The notes under the pieces: generated by a model
The model's input: only the letters and a program-made list of their open reading frames with translations
Databases searched by the model: none
Told to the model about the DNA's origin: nothing
DNA from: Hyphomicrobiales bacterium
Lineage (GTDB): Bacteria; Pseudomonadota; Alphaproteobacteria; Rhizobiales; Rhizobiaceae
DNA: 64,000 bases
Reading direction: 5' to 3'
Assembly: GCA_900471485.1 (NCBI GenBank)
Contig: UCEU01000026.1
Location: 62,001-126,000 of the forward strand
Shown: piece after piece, positions 26,558 through 34,215 of the stretch
Position numbering within the stretch: position 1 is the first letter of the stretch
Layout of the letters: every line of letters starts with the position of its first letter
Translations under genes and position numbers: made by a program

Positions 26558-27727
26558 ATGACCGCCCAACCCATCAATTTCCTCTGGTTCATCCCGACAT
26601 CGGGCGATGGTGCCTATCTCGGCTCGAACGAGCTCAACCGCGCACCCGAGTTCGGGTATCTCACGCAGATCGCGCAGGCGGTCGACCGGCTCGGCTATTC
26701 CGGCGTTCTCTTGCCGACGGGCGTTGCCTGCGAGGAATCCTTCGTGACGGCGGCCGCACTGGCCGCCAAGACCGAGAAGCTGCAGTTCCTGGTCGCGATC
26801 CGTCCCGGCACCGCGTCGCCTGCCTATTATGCGCGCCTGACGACGACGCTCGACCGCATCTCCAACGGCCGGCTTCTGCTCAACATCGTCGTTGGCGGCA
26901 GCCCGGCGGAGCTGGCCGGCGACGGCATCCACCTGGCGCATGACGAGCGCTACGCGCATGCCGACGAATTCTTCACCGTCTTCGAGGAGCTGCTTGAAAA
27001 GGGCGTCGCCAGCTATGACGGCAAGTATATCAAGGCGACCAATGCTCGCCTCGGCTTCCCCTCCGTGCAGAACCCGCGCCCGCCTCTCTATTTCGGTGGC
27101 TCGTCGGATGCCGGCATCGACTTCTCCGTCGGCCGCGTCGACAAGTACCTGACCTGGGGCGAGCCGCCGGCGCAGGTGGCCGAGAAGGTCGAGAAGGTGC
27201 GCGCGGCGGCCGCCAAGACCGGCCGTGACGTCAGCTTCGGCATTCGCCTGCATTTCATCGTGCGCGAGACGGACGAGGAGGCGTGGGCGGCTGCCGATCG
27301 CCTGATCTCGCAGCTTGACGACGATACGATCCGCGAGGCGCAGGAGCGCTTCGTGAAGGAATCGGATTCCGTCGGCCAGCAGCGCATGGCCGCCCTTCAT
27401 GGCGGTCGCCGCGACAAGCTCGAGGTTTCCCCGAACCTGTGGGCAGGCGTCGGCCTAGTGCGCGCGGGTGCCGGGACCGCGCTCGTCGGCTCGCCGAAGA
27501 CGGTGGCGGCGCGGCTGCGCGAGTACCAGGAGATCGGCATCGATACGGTGATCGGCTCGGGCTATCCGCATCTCGAAGAAGCCTATCGCGTCGCCGAGCT
27601 GCTGTTCCCGGAACTCGGCATCACGCGCGAGGAGCAGCGTCACGGGTTCGACAGCGAATTCGGAAAGCGTCAGGTCTTCGGCGGCGGCAGCCACGGCGGC
27701 AATCTGAAGGTCGTCTCGGGCTCCTGA
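26558..27727 (+). CDS. ssuD: FMNH2-dependent alkanesulfonate monooxygenase
   Basis: SsuD cleaves the C-S bond of alkanesulfonates with reduced flavin and oxygen, releasing sulfite and an aldehyde. The 389-residue protein has a luciferase-like fold: FLWFIPTSGDGAYLG at the start, LLPTGVACEESFV, VAIRPGTASPAYYARL, RLLLNIVVGGSPAEL and GSGYPHLEEAYRVAELLFPEL. Length is normal. No ssuE-type flavin reductase gene adjoins it, so reduced flavin must come from elsewhere. It is second in the operon after ssuA. Confidence 0.95.
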   Translation: MTAQPINFLWFIPTSGDGAYLGSNELNRAPEFGYLTQIAQAVDRLGYSGVLLPTGVACEESFVTAAALAAKTEKLQFLVAIRPGTASPAYYARLTTTLDRISNGRLLLNIVVGGSPAELAGDGIHLAHDERYAHADEFFTVFEELLEKGVASYDGKYIKATNARLGFPSVQNPRPPLYFGGSSDAGIDFSVGRVDKYLTWGEPPAQVAEKVEKVRAAAAKTGRDVSFGIRLHFIVRETDEEAWAAADRLISQLDDDTIREAQERFVKESDSVGQQRMAALHGGRRDKLEVSPNLWAGVGLVRAGAGTALVGSPKTVAARLREYQEIGIDTVIGSGYPHLEEAYRVAELLFPELGITREEQRHGFDSEFGKRQVFGGGSHGGNLKVVSGS

Positions 27728-27740
27728 GCGACGCCATCGC

Positions 27741-27763
27741 GCCGCCCGTCAATAGCGGGCGGC
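27741..27763 (+). repeat. 8-bp hairpin between ssuD and ssuC
   Basis: GCCGCCCG and CGGGCGGC flank a seven-base loop in the 82 bp gap. There is no U-tract, so mRNA processing or 3' protection of the ssuAD segment is likelier than termination. Confidence 0.55.
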
Positions 27764-27809
27764 CATCGCGACCATGACCATCAAGACCCGCACCAGCAGG
27801 GGAGATCTC

Positions 27810-28646
27810 ATGTCCACATTCGATACGCCGATCGGCCGCGCGCTCAGTGAACGCACGGCCGGCAGAACGCCGATAAGGCTCGCATGGCCGGGGCGCGACA
27901 AGCTTCTGCCGTATGCGGTGCCCGTGCTGATCGTCGCGCTCTGGCAGCTCGCATCCTCCGCCGGCTGGATCTCGACGCGCGTCATGCCGTCGCCCGTCGA
28001 TGTCGCCTTGGCCTTCTGGTCGACGACGTCGAGTGGCCAGCTGCCTCATGACATTATCGTCAGCTCCGGGCGCGCCTTTGCGGGATTGCTCGTCGGCGGC
28101 TCGATCGGTTTCCTTCTCGGGATCGCCAACGGCGTCTCCAGAATCTCGGAGCAGCTGACGGATACGACGCTGCAGATGCTGCGGACGATCCCGCATCTGG
28201 CGATGATCCCGCTGGTGATCCTGTGGTTCGGGATCGGCGAGGAATCGAAGCTCTTCCTGACGTCGCTCGGCGTCCTGTTCCCGGTCTATCTCAACACCTA
28301 TCACGGTGTGCGCAACGTCGACCGCGACCTGATCGAGATGGGCCGGGTCTACGGGATGGGCAACTGGACGCTGTTTCGCAAGGTGATCTTTCCCGGCGCG
28401 CTGCCCTCGATCTTCGTCGGCCTGCGCTATGCGCTCGGGATCATGTGGCTGACGCTGATCGTGTCGGAATCCATCGCGGCATCGTCGGGCATCGGCCACA
28501 TGGCGAACAATGCCCGCGAGTTCATGATGACTGACGTCGTCGTGCTGGCGCTGGTGATCTACGCCGTGCTCGGCAAGCTCGCCGATGTGGTGGCGCGCGC
28601 GCTGGAACGACGGGCGCTACGCTGGAACCCGGTTTACCAGAAATAG
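27810..28646 (+). CDS. ssuC: Alkanesulfonate ABC transporter permease
   Basis: This 278-residue permease has about six membrane helices and the EAA loop (VDRDLIEMGRVYGMGNWTLF) that docks to SsuB. Segments such as QMLRTIPHLAMIPLVILWFG and GLRYALGIMWLTLIVSE are typical of the SsuC/TauC family. ATG 27810 follows AGGGGAG; the frame extends 12 codons upstream to ATG 27774, which lacks a good site. It lies between ssuD and ssuB on the same strand. Confidence 0.92.
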   Translation: MSTFDTPIGRALSERTAGRTPIRLAWPGRDKLLPYAVPVLIVALWQLASSAGWISTRVMPSPVDVALAFWSTTSSGQLPHDIIVSSGRAFAGLLVGGSIGFLLGIANGVSRISEQLTDTTLQMLRTIPHLAMIPLVILWFGIGEESKLFLTSLGVLFPVYLNTYHGVRNVDRDLIEMGRVYGMGNWTLFRKVIFPGALPSIFVGLRYALGIMWLTLIVSESIAASSGIGHMANNAREFMMTDVVVLALVIYAVLGKLADVVARALERRALRWNPVYQK

Positions 28647-28655
28647 GAGAGAGCC

Positions 28656-29480
28656 ATGACCCTCGTTGCGCATGAGCGCTTTCAGGCAGCGCCGAGCGAG
28701 CCGGAATACGAGCTCGATCGCGAGCGGCAAACCGTTGCGGCGGGTGCTGCGGCCATCACCCTCAAGGGACTGGAGAAGAGCTTCGGCAGCAATCGCGTGC
28801 TGCGCGGCATCAGCCTGCACATCCCGGCCGGCCAGTTCGTGGCCGTGATCGGCAAGAGCGGCTGCGGCAAGAGCACGCTGCTCAGGATACTGATGGGGCT
28901 GGATGAGCCCAGCGCCGGTGAGCTGCATTTCGAGGACGAGGCCGGCGCCGACACACACGCCAACGCCCGCATCGTCTTCCAGGAGCCGAGGCTGCTGCCC
29001 TGGCTGAGCGTTGCCGACAACGTCGCCGTCGGCCTTGGCGACCGGATCGATCGGCAGGCCGCCCGCGCGGCCGCCGAGGCGGTTCTGAACGAGGTGCAGC
29101 TGGCGGAGAAGGCCAGCGAATGGCCCTCGCGGCTGTCCGGTGGCCAGCGGCAACGCGTGGCGCTTGCCCGTGCGCTGGTAAGCCGGCCCGGTGTGCTGGC
29201 GCTGGACGAGCCGCTCGGCGCGCTCGATGCGCTGACGCGGATCAGCATGCAGGAGCTGATCAGCCGGGTGTGGCGGGAACTGGGTTTCACCACCGTGCTC
29301 GTCACGCACGACGTCAGCGAGGCGGTGCATCTCGCCGACCGGGTGATCGTACTCGACGAAGGCCGCGTCGCGCTCGACCTCGCCATCCCCGACCCGCACC
29401 CGCGGCGGCATGGGAACGCGAAGCTGGCCGAGCTCGAGGGGCGGCTGCTGGCGGCTATCTTGGGGAGTGATGTTCCGTAG
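28656..29480 (+). CDS. ssuB: Alkanesulfonate ABC transporter ATP-binding protein
   Basis: This 274-residue ATPase has Walker A GKSGCGKST, Q-loop VFQEPRLLPW, signature LSGGQRQRV, Walker B LALDEPLGALDALT and switch histidine VTHDVSEAV. The RLLPW sequence after the Q-loop is characteristic of nitrate/sulfonate/taurine importers. An N-terminal stretch of about 30 residues precedes the ATPase core. It starts 9 bp after ssuC and ends the operon, 3 bp from the stop of the convergent SRPBCC gene. Confidence 0.93.
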   Translation: MTLVAHERFQAAPSEPEYELDRERQTVAAGAAAITLKGLEKSFGSNRVLRGISLHIPAGQFVAVIGKSGCGKSTLLRILMGLDEPSAGELHFEDEAGADTHANARIVFQEPRLLPWLSVADNVAVGLGDRIDRQAARAAAEAVLNEVQLAEKASEWPSRLSGGQRQRVALARALVSRPGVLALDEPLGALDALTRISMQELISRVWRELGFTTVLVTHDVSEAVHLADRVIVLDEGRVALDLAIPDPHPRRHGNAKLAELEGRLLAAILGSDVP

Positions 29481-29483
29481 TCG

Positions 29484-29960
29484 TTAGTGGACGCCGCCGG
29501 CCTCGCGTTCGAGAAAGGCTTCGAAGCTGTCCAGCCCAAGCTCCGTGCCTTGGCGCCGGAGGCCGTCGTCGGGATAGCCGTCAAGGAAGACCACCTGCTC
29601 TGTGAAGACCATCTGTGTGCCGGTCGGCGAGGGATCGAAGGTCACCGTGGCCAGAGAGGCGGAAATCCTGGTGTCGCCGAGCCTCATCTCGTAGGCATAG
29701 ACGATACGGGCGTTGTCGATGACATCCAGATAGTGTGCATCATAGGCGTGAAGCAGCCCTTCCTCATCGGCGGTGTGATTGCGCTCGCTGCCGCCTACGC
29801 GAAAATCCAGCCGGTACTCCAGCGTTTTCCAACTGCCGTGGCAGGCAAACCATTTCTGCTTCGAGGCAGGGTCGCTCCAGGCGCGGAAGGCTCGTTTCGG
29901 ATCGGCCTTGAGTTGGCGCTCGATGGAGAAGGTCGTATGGGCAACGGACGTCTGGCTCAA
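29484..29960 (-). CDS. SRPBCC (AHSA1-like) family protein
   Basis: This 158-residue protein matches the activator-of-Hsp90-ATPase-1-like START-type fold: TTFSIERQLKADPKRAFRAWSD, then KQKWFACHGSW and LDFRVGGSERNHTADE. Such proteins bind hydrophobic ligands and frequently pair with ArsR regulators. It starts at TTG 29960, overlapping the ArsR stop (TTGA) with GAGG just upstream, and no nearby ATG exists. This translational coupling to the regulator strengthens the operon assignment. Confidence 0.85.
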   Translation of the reverse strand: MSQTSVAHTTFSIERQLKADPKRAFRAWSDPASKQKWFACHGSWKTLEYRLDFRVGGSERNHTADEEGLLHAYDAHYLDVIDNARIVYAYEMRLGDTRISASLATVTFDPSPTGTQMVFTEQVVFLDGYPDDGLRRQGTELGLDSFEAFLEREAGGVH

Positions 29961-30289
29961 GGTTCAGGTTCCTCTTCGGTAAGAAATCGGTCGAGGCGGT
30001 CGAAGGTTATGTTCCAGCCCGCCTTGCGGTCGGCGATCCACCGCTCGAGTTCGGCAAGGCGTTCCTGCCGCAGTTCATAGGTCCGCACGCGACCGGTCTT
30101 CGTCGATTGTACGATGCCGCTCGCCTCGAGCACGTTCAAGTGCTTCAGCACTGTCGGGAGCGCCATCGGCAAGGGTTCGGCAAGCTCCGTGACCGATGCC
30201 GGGCCACGACCGAGGCGATCGATCATGCCGCGACGGCTGCTGTCGGAGAGCGCATGAAACATCAGGTCGAGCGTGGGGGCATCCATCAT
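29957..30289 (-). CDS. ArsR-type winged-helix transcriptional regulator
   Basis: This 110-residue regulator has the ArsR helix-turn-helix: FHALSDSSRRGMIDRLGRG, ASVTELAEPLPMALPTVLKHLNVLEASGIV, then the wing KTGRVRTYELR. No metal-binding cysteine motif is visible in the DNA-recognition helix, so it belongs to the group found with SRPBCC proteins rather than to metal sensors. It overlaps both neighbours (GST stop and SRPBCC start) by 4 bp. Operator-like repeats lie upstream of the operon at 31006-31068. Confidence 0.9.
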   Translation of the reverse strand: MMDAPTLDLMFHALSDSSRRGMIDRLGRGPASVTELAEPLPMALPTVLKHLNVLEASGIVQSTKTGRVRTYELRQERLAELERWIADRKAGWNITFDRLDRFLTEEEPEP

Positions 30290-30978
30290 TCGGCGGGCAT
30301 GGCCTTGCGAATGCCTTCCGGCAGTTGATGGCTGTAGGGATAGTATTTGAAATAGGGCAGGGCTTCCTTCAGGACGCGGGCGAAGGATGGGCGGTGAATG
30401 AGCCTTTCGTAATAGGCCGCAAGCCTTGGCCGTTCTGATCCAAACGGAACGAGGGTCTCACTGTAGAAAAGCGCGGGCGCGGCTGCGCAATCCGCCATGC
30501 TGAAACTGTCACCCGCTATCCAGATGCGGTTCTCCAGCTGTCGCTCGATCATATCGTAGGCCAACGCGAGCGTGGCGCGAGCCTCGCTTGTGCCCTGCAG
30601 ATACTTGGCATCGTCGGCGCGCATCTTGTCGGCGACAATCTTCTGCATCGGCGTCTGTACGTAGAGATCGAAAAACCGATCCCACAGGCGTACCTGCAGG
30701 GCGCGGTCGGGGTCCAGCGGCAGGAGAGGTGTGTCGCCCGGATAGTGCCGGTCCAGATATTCGATGATGATGCTGGTTTCCGGGATGGTGCTGCCGCGCG
30801 CCTCGTCCCTGAGGATCGGCATCTTTCCGACCGGCCAGTAGCGGAAGAGTTCTGCCTTCGATCTCTCGTCGGTGAGATCGACAAGCCGGTCCTCGAACGG
30901 CGTGCCGCTCTCATAAAGCGCAATCAGAACCTTGTGGCAGAAGGAGGCAAGCGGATGTCCGTAAAGCACGAGCGACAT
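30286..30978 (-). CDS. Glutathione S-transferase family protein
   Basis: This 230-residue GST has an N-terminal thioredoxin-like domain (MSLVLYGHPLASFCHKVLIAL with a Ser/Cys in the SFCHK region, then ETSIIIEYLDRHYPG binding the gamma-glutamyl part) and a C-terminal helical domain (FSMADCAAAPALFYSE). It conjugates or isomerises substrates with glutathione. As first gene of the GST-ArsR-SRPBCC operon it is probably induced by the ArsR ligand. A plausible site (AAGG) precedes the ATG. Confidence 0.9.
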   Translation of the reverse strand: MSLVLYGHPLASFCHKVLIALYESGTPFEDRLVDLTDERSKAELFRYWPVGKMPILRDEARGSTIPETSIIIEYLDRHYPGDTPLLPLDPDRALQVRLWDRFFDLYVQTPMQKIVADKMRADDAKYLQGTSEARATLALAYDMIERQLENRIWIAGDSFSMADCAAAPALFYSETLVPFGSERPRLAAYYERLIHRPSFARVLKEALPYFKYYPYSHQLPEGIRKAMPAE

Positions 30979-31005
30979 AGGGTGAACCTTTCCGGCGATG
31001 AAACT

Positions 31006-31068
31006 TTACCGAAAGGGTAAGTAACAGATGCGGAGAACTGAAGCAATGATAGTTTTCCGAATGGGTAA
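31006..31068. promoter_or_regulatory. Paired operator-like inverted repeats upstream of the GST-ArsR-SRPBCC operon
   Basis: Two matching elements are seen: TTACC-GAAAG-GGTAA at 31006-31020 and TTTCC-GAATG-GGTAA at 31054-31068. Each is a 5-bp inverted repeat (one mismatch in the second) around a five-base spacer, 48 bp apart, both continuing into related sequence. They lie just upstream of the GST start. Binding by the encoded ArsR protein is inferred. Confidence 0.6.
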
Positions 31069-32715
31069 CTAATTTGCTTTGCCGTTGGAGGTATCCGTCT
31101 CCGGTTCATCGGCGTCCGATGCATCCAGTGTTCGCGACGTAGGGCCGAGATCCTTCGACATTTCCTGCCAGATACGGCGGAGTCTGCGGACATGCAGGTC
31201 GTCGGCAATCCAACTCATCACATGTTCGATGCATCGGGTCGTCGTCTTCTGGTCCTTGGATATGACCTCCCAGACCCATGTGCAATAGTTGTCGATGCTT
31301 GTCGCTTCCACCGTATAGCCTGTCGGCTCGGTCTTTGTGTCGCCGCCAACCGGCTTCGTTACCGGCGCTTGCTCAGGCTTTGGAGTCGACGTGGCGGCTT
31401 GGTCTGTGGCAGCTTTGCCGGGCGCTTGCGACTTCAGGATCAGCGGCTTCATGCCGCTGATCTTTGCGATGGTGCGCATCTCGTCGGTAGCGGCAAACAG
31501 CAGGCCGGCGAAAATCCTGTCGAACTCGTCGGGATCGTTACCGCGACCCCCCTTTTTCTTGTAGCTCAGTGCGCGTTCCAGATCAAAGACAGTGCGGACG
31601 TTCATCTGCCGTAACAGCAGGAAGCGATCGAGACCGACGGTATGGCAGAGCTGCGCCTGGCTGATCCAATCCACCGCCTGGAAGATTTTGAACGGTGACT
31701 CGATATGTAGCAGGATGGGATTGTAGGTCGCAAGGTTCTGGACATCGTAGATACCGCATTCTTCCAGGCGGAACCGTGTGAAGTAATCGATGCCGTCGAT
31801 GACATCGAGCGGTGTCAGACGCGTGACGCTGTTGAAGCGGTCGTCATCCATCTTGACCCATGAGATGAACGTTTGCATGCGCAGCGCCAGGAATTTGGTT
31901 GCGCTCTGCGGCAGGAGGCCGAGCAGTGGCGCCAGCGCGACCCAGGTCAGTGGAATGCCGCTATTGGCGGAATCCGCGCTTTGCCCGGTCACGATATGTG
32001 TGAGGTCTCCAACAGGATCGGGAAATGTCCTGAAGAGAACCATGACGAAGATCACAGAGGCAAAGATTTCGACGGTCTGCCAGATGAAGGTGTAGGCCGA
32101 TAGGTCGAACGCGGCGAGACTTCGGACGAATTGGCGAGCGGCGGCAACGAAGGAGCCTGCGAAGGCGAGCGCACCGATGACATGCAACGAGTTAGCGTCG
32201 CCGCTGCAGCCGACACCGCCAGCTCTCGTCGGACCGCACCAGACGGGCAGCCCGTTGGCGAGGGCATCGTAGAGTTCGGCGAAGCCGAAGTAGCAGATGA
32301 TGACGAGACCGAGCGACGACAGAAAAAGCCGGAAATCGCCGAGATTGCCGATGGTTCGGGACGACCGGATGGCGGTTTCGATTTCTTCGACCATTCTCTC
32401 GGCATCCCATTTGCGCGTGCTCGAGGATGCCTTCGGAGTGATGAGATCGGTGATGTATTTCGAGGCAACGAATTCCAGCGAGGGATTGCCGCCTGCAGCC
32501 CCGCCGTCTTCCTGATGAAGTTTGGTGGCGGGGTAAGTGGCGATAAAATCGGAGATCGTTCTCAGTCGCCTGACGCGGATTTCATTCCTGCTGTAGAGCA
32601 GGAGAATTGGCACGAAAAGCGCAAGCGCCAGAGCCGAGAGCCTGACGTTGGCGAAGATGATCTTGATCAGGCCAAGGAGGTGCGCTTCGCTCCAAGCCAA
32701 CGACAGGTCGCCCAT
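31069..32715 (-). CDS. Polytopic membrane protein of unknown function with a helical cytoplasmic domain
   Basis: I do not recognise this 548-residue protein. Helices are visible around residues 14-42, 125-150, 178-205, 210-235 and 255-285. A soluble region follows, with FRLEECGIYDVQNLATYNP and later VGLDRFLLLRQMNVRTVFDLERAL, short repeated helical turns reminiscent of helix-hairpin-helix folds. A Thr/Pro/Lys-rich linker near 435-470 leads to a C-terminal segment with DNYCTWVWEVIS and IADDLHVRRLRRIW. Base composition looks less GC-rich than its neighbours. The ATG is nine bases after a terminator T-run with no clear ribosome binding site, so the start is uncertain. Confidence 0.75.
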   Translation of the reverse strand: MGDLSLAWSEAHLLGLIKIIFANVRLSALALALFVPILLLYSRNEIRVRRLRTISDFIATYPATKLHQEDGGAAGGNPSLEFVASKYITDLITPKASSSTRKWDAERMVEEIETAIRSSRTIGNLGDFRLFLSSLGLVIICYFGFAELYDALANGLPVWCGPTRAGGVGCSGDANSLHVIGALAFAGSFVAAARQFVRSLAAFDLSAYTFIWQTVEIFASVIFVMVLFRTFPDPVGDLTHIVTGQSADSANSGIPLTWVALAPLLGLLPQSATKFLALRMQTFISWVKMDDDRFNSVTRLTPLDVIDGIDYFTRFRLEECGIYDVQNLATYNPILLHIESPFKIFQAVDWISQAQLCHTVGLDRFLLLRQMNVRTVFDLERALSYKKKGGRGNDPDEFDRIFAGLLFAATDEMRTIAKISGMKPLILKSQAPGKAATDQAATSTPKPEQAPVTKPVGGDTKTEPTGYTVEATSIDNYCTWVWEVISKDQKTTTRCIEHVMSWIADDLHVRRLRRIWQEMSKDLGPTSRTLDASDADEPETDTSNGKAN

Positions 32716-32719
32716 ACAG

Positions 32720-32749
32720 AAAAAGCCCCCAGTTTCCCCACTGGGAGCT
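32720..32749 (-). terminator. Intrinsic terminator of the TPR methyltransferase gene
   Basis: A roughly 10-bp stem (32724-32733 with 32740-32749, one mismatch) and a six-base loop are followed on the minus strand by TTTTTC. The start codon of the next minus-strand gene lies five bases beyond the T-run. Confidence 0.8.
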
Positions 32750-32821
32750 TCCTGCTGTTATTCAAGGCTGTCTACCAACCGAATAGCCGCGATGGTTGCA
32801 ATTCGGGGCGTGAAGCAACCT

Positions 32822-33631
32822 TTACCCCAACTTCGCGATCACCAAATGCCCCGGGCTTGGCTCGCCTTCCTGCATACGGACGTTGATCCCGGTGATCTCG
32901 ACGAGCTCGAAGCCGGTCGCCGTCAGGCGTTCGCGGATGTAGTTTTCGGCGTGAAGAAAGCGCTGGTGCGGGCCGACGGCGTAGGTGCGGGTGTCGCTTT
33001 CGGGCAGGGTTTCGGACGAGAAGATGAAGAGGCCGCCCTTCGTCATGTTTTCGGCAGCGCCGAAGAAGAGCGGTTCGAGCGCGCCGAGGTAGGGCAGGAC
33101 GTCGGTGGCGGTGATGAGGTCGAAAGGCTCCTCGTCGTTGTCCTCGAGGAAGTCCTCGACCTCGGCGACGAACAGCGTCTCGTAGAGATCCTTTTCATGC
33201 GCGATCTCGACCATGTTCTCGGAAATGTCGATGCCGGTCATCTCGCCGCAGAGATCGCGCAGCGTGCCGCCGGTAAGGCCGGTGCCGCAGCCGAGATCGA
33301 GCATGCGCTTGAACGGTCCGAGCTTCAGTTCCTGCAGGCGCTGGCGCACCAGCATCGGCACGTGATAGCCGAGCTGCTCGACGAGCACGTCCTCGAAGAC
33401 TTCGGCATGCTGGTCGAAGAGGGTCTCGACATAGGCGTCGGGGGCGCGGGCCGGGGTGTCGCCGCGGCCCATGGAGGCGATGCGCACGGCGGCACCGCCG
33501 TGGTCCTCGGGGTCGATGGCGAGCACTTCCTCGTAAGCCTTGACGGCGGCGTCGATCTCGCCCGCCTTCTCAAGCGCCAGCGCCCGGTTATAGGCTTCCG
33601 CCAGGGCTTCCTCGTCGATCTTCTTCGCCAT
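32822..33631 (-). CDS. TPR-containing class I SAM-dependent methyltransferase
   Basis: This 269-residue protein begins with a tetratricopeptide-like pair of helices (LAEAYNRALALEKAGEIDAAVKAYEEVLAIDPED) and then a class I methyltransferase domain: motif I MLDLGCGTGLTGG, the acid in GIDISENMVEIA, and DLITATDVLPYLGAL. The fusion type is common in alphaproteobacteria; the substrate is unknown. ATG 33631 is chosen; an open frame continues to 33691 without a good start. The terminator at 32720-32749 ends this transcript. Confidence 0.85.
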   Translation of the reverse strand: MAKKIDEEALAEAYNRALALEKAGEIDAAVKAYEEVLAIDPEDHGGAAVRIASMGRGDTPARAPDAYVETLFDQHAEVFEDVLVEQLGYHVPMLVRQRLQELKLGPFKRMLDLGCGTGLTGGTLRDLCGEMTGIDISENMVEIAHEKDLYETLFVAEVEDFLEDNDEEPFDLITATDVLPYLGALEPLFFGAAENMTKGGLFIFSSETLPESDTRTYAVGPHQRFLHAENYIRERLTATGFELVEITGINVRMQEGEPSPGHLVIAKLG

Positions 33632-33794
33632 CTTCTTCACCACCGTTTCATTCGTTGCGCAGGCTCTAGGCCGACTGCGCCGGTTTTGCAATGGCGGCGA
33701 TGGTGGCGCGGCGCGTGGTTCGTCCGGCCGGTCGATAAAGAGGAGAGGGTGCTGCTACGGTTGGCGGGTCAACGGCGATGCCGGTCCGCTGCCT

Positions 33795-34061
33795 TCAGTG
33801 GAGGATGAATTCGCCCTTGAGCGCGCGCCACTCTGTGGCCGAGATCAGCTTGCGGTGGATGTAGCGCACGGAATGCAGCGGCCCGTCGAGCGTTTCCTGC
33901 CAGAACTTCAGGAAGCCGCGCATCTCGGGGAAATCCGGTGCGAGGTCGTAGTCCTGCCAGATGTAGGTCTGCAGGATCGCCGGGTGATCCGGCATGCGGT
34001 AAAGGATCTGGGCCGTCGTCAGGCCGTAACCCTTGAGCTGTCTTTCCATGTCCTTGTGCAT
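33795..34061 (-). CDS. usg: Usg family protein
   Basis: This 88-residue protein has the Usg signature: MERQLKGYGLTTAQILYRMPDHP, LQTYIWQDYDLAPDFP and RKLISATEWRAL. The family is small and conserved in alphaproteobacteria, often noted beside tryptophan genes, and its function is unknown. Here the tryptophan context is missing. It stands alone between the methyltransferase and the amino-acid transporter on the same strand. Confidence 0.9.
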   Translation of the reverse strand: MHKDMERQLKGYGLTTAQILYRMPDHPAILQTYIWQDYDLAPDFPEMRGFLKFWQETLDGPLHSVRYIHRKLISATEWRALKGEFILH

Positions 34062-34152
34062 CTTCGGTCTCTTCCCGTTCCCGTCAGGCGCTTATTAGCG
34101 CCTGATAAAATGGAACCATGAGAAGATTAACCGAAGCTTGCAAAAAGGTCAG

Positions 34153-34174
34153 CGGAAAGGCGTCTTTCCGTTTT
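34153..34174. terminator. Possible terminator after the amino-acid transporter operon
   Basis: A 7-bp perfect stem (CGGAAAG/CTTTCCG, loop of four) lies 46 bp past the permease stop. The plus reading runs into TTTTAATT, while on the minus strand the T-run is offset by six bases, so efficiency for the transporter transcript is uncertain. Confidence 0.45.
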
Positions 34175-34215
34175 AATTCAGTGCGTTAGCAGCTATCGCA
34201 CGCGAGTGCTGCCAT

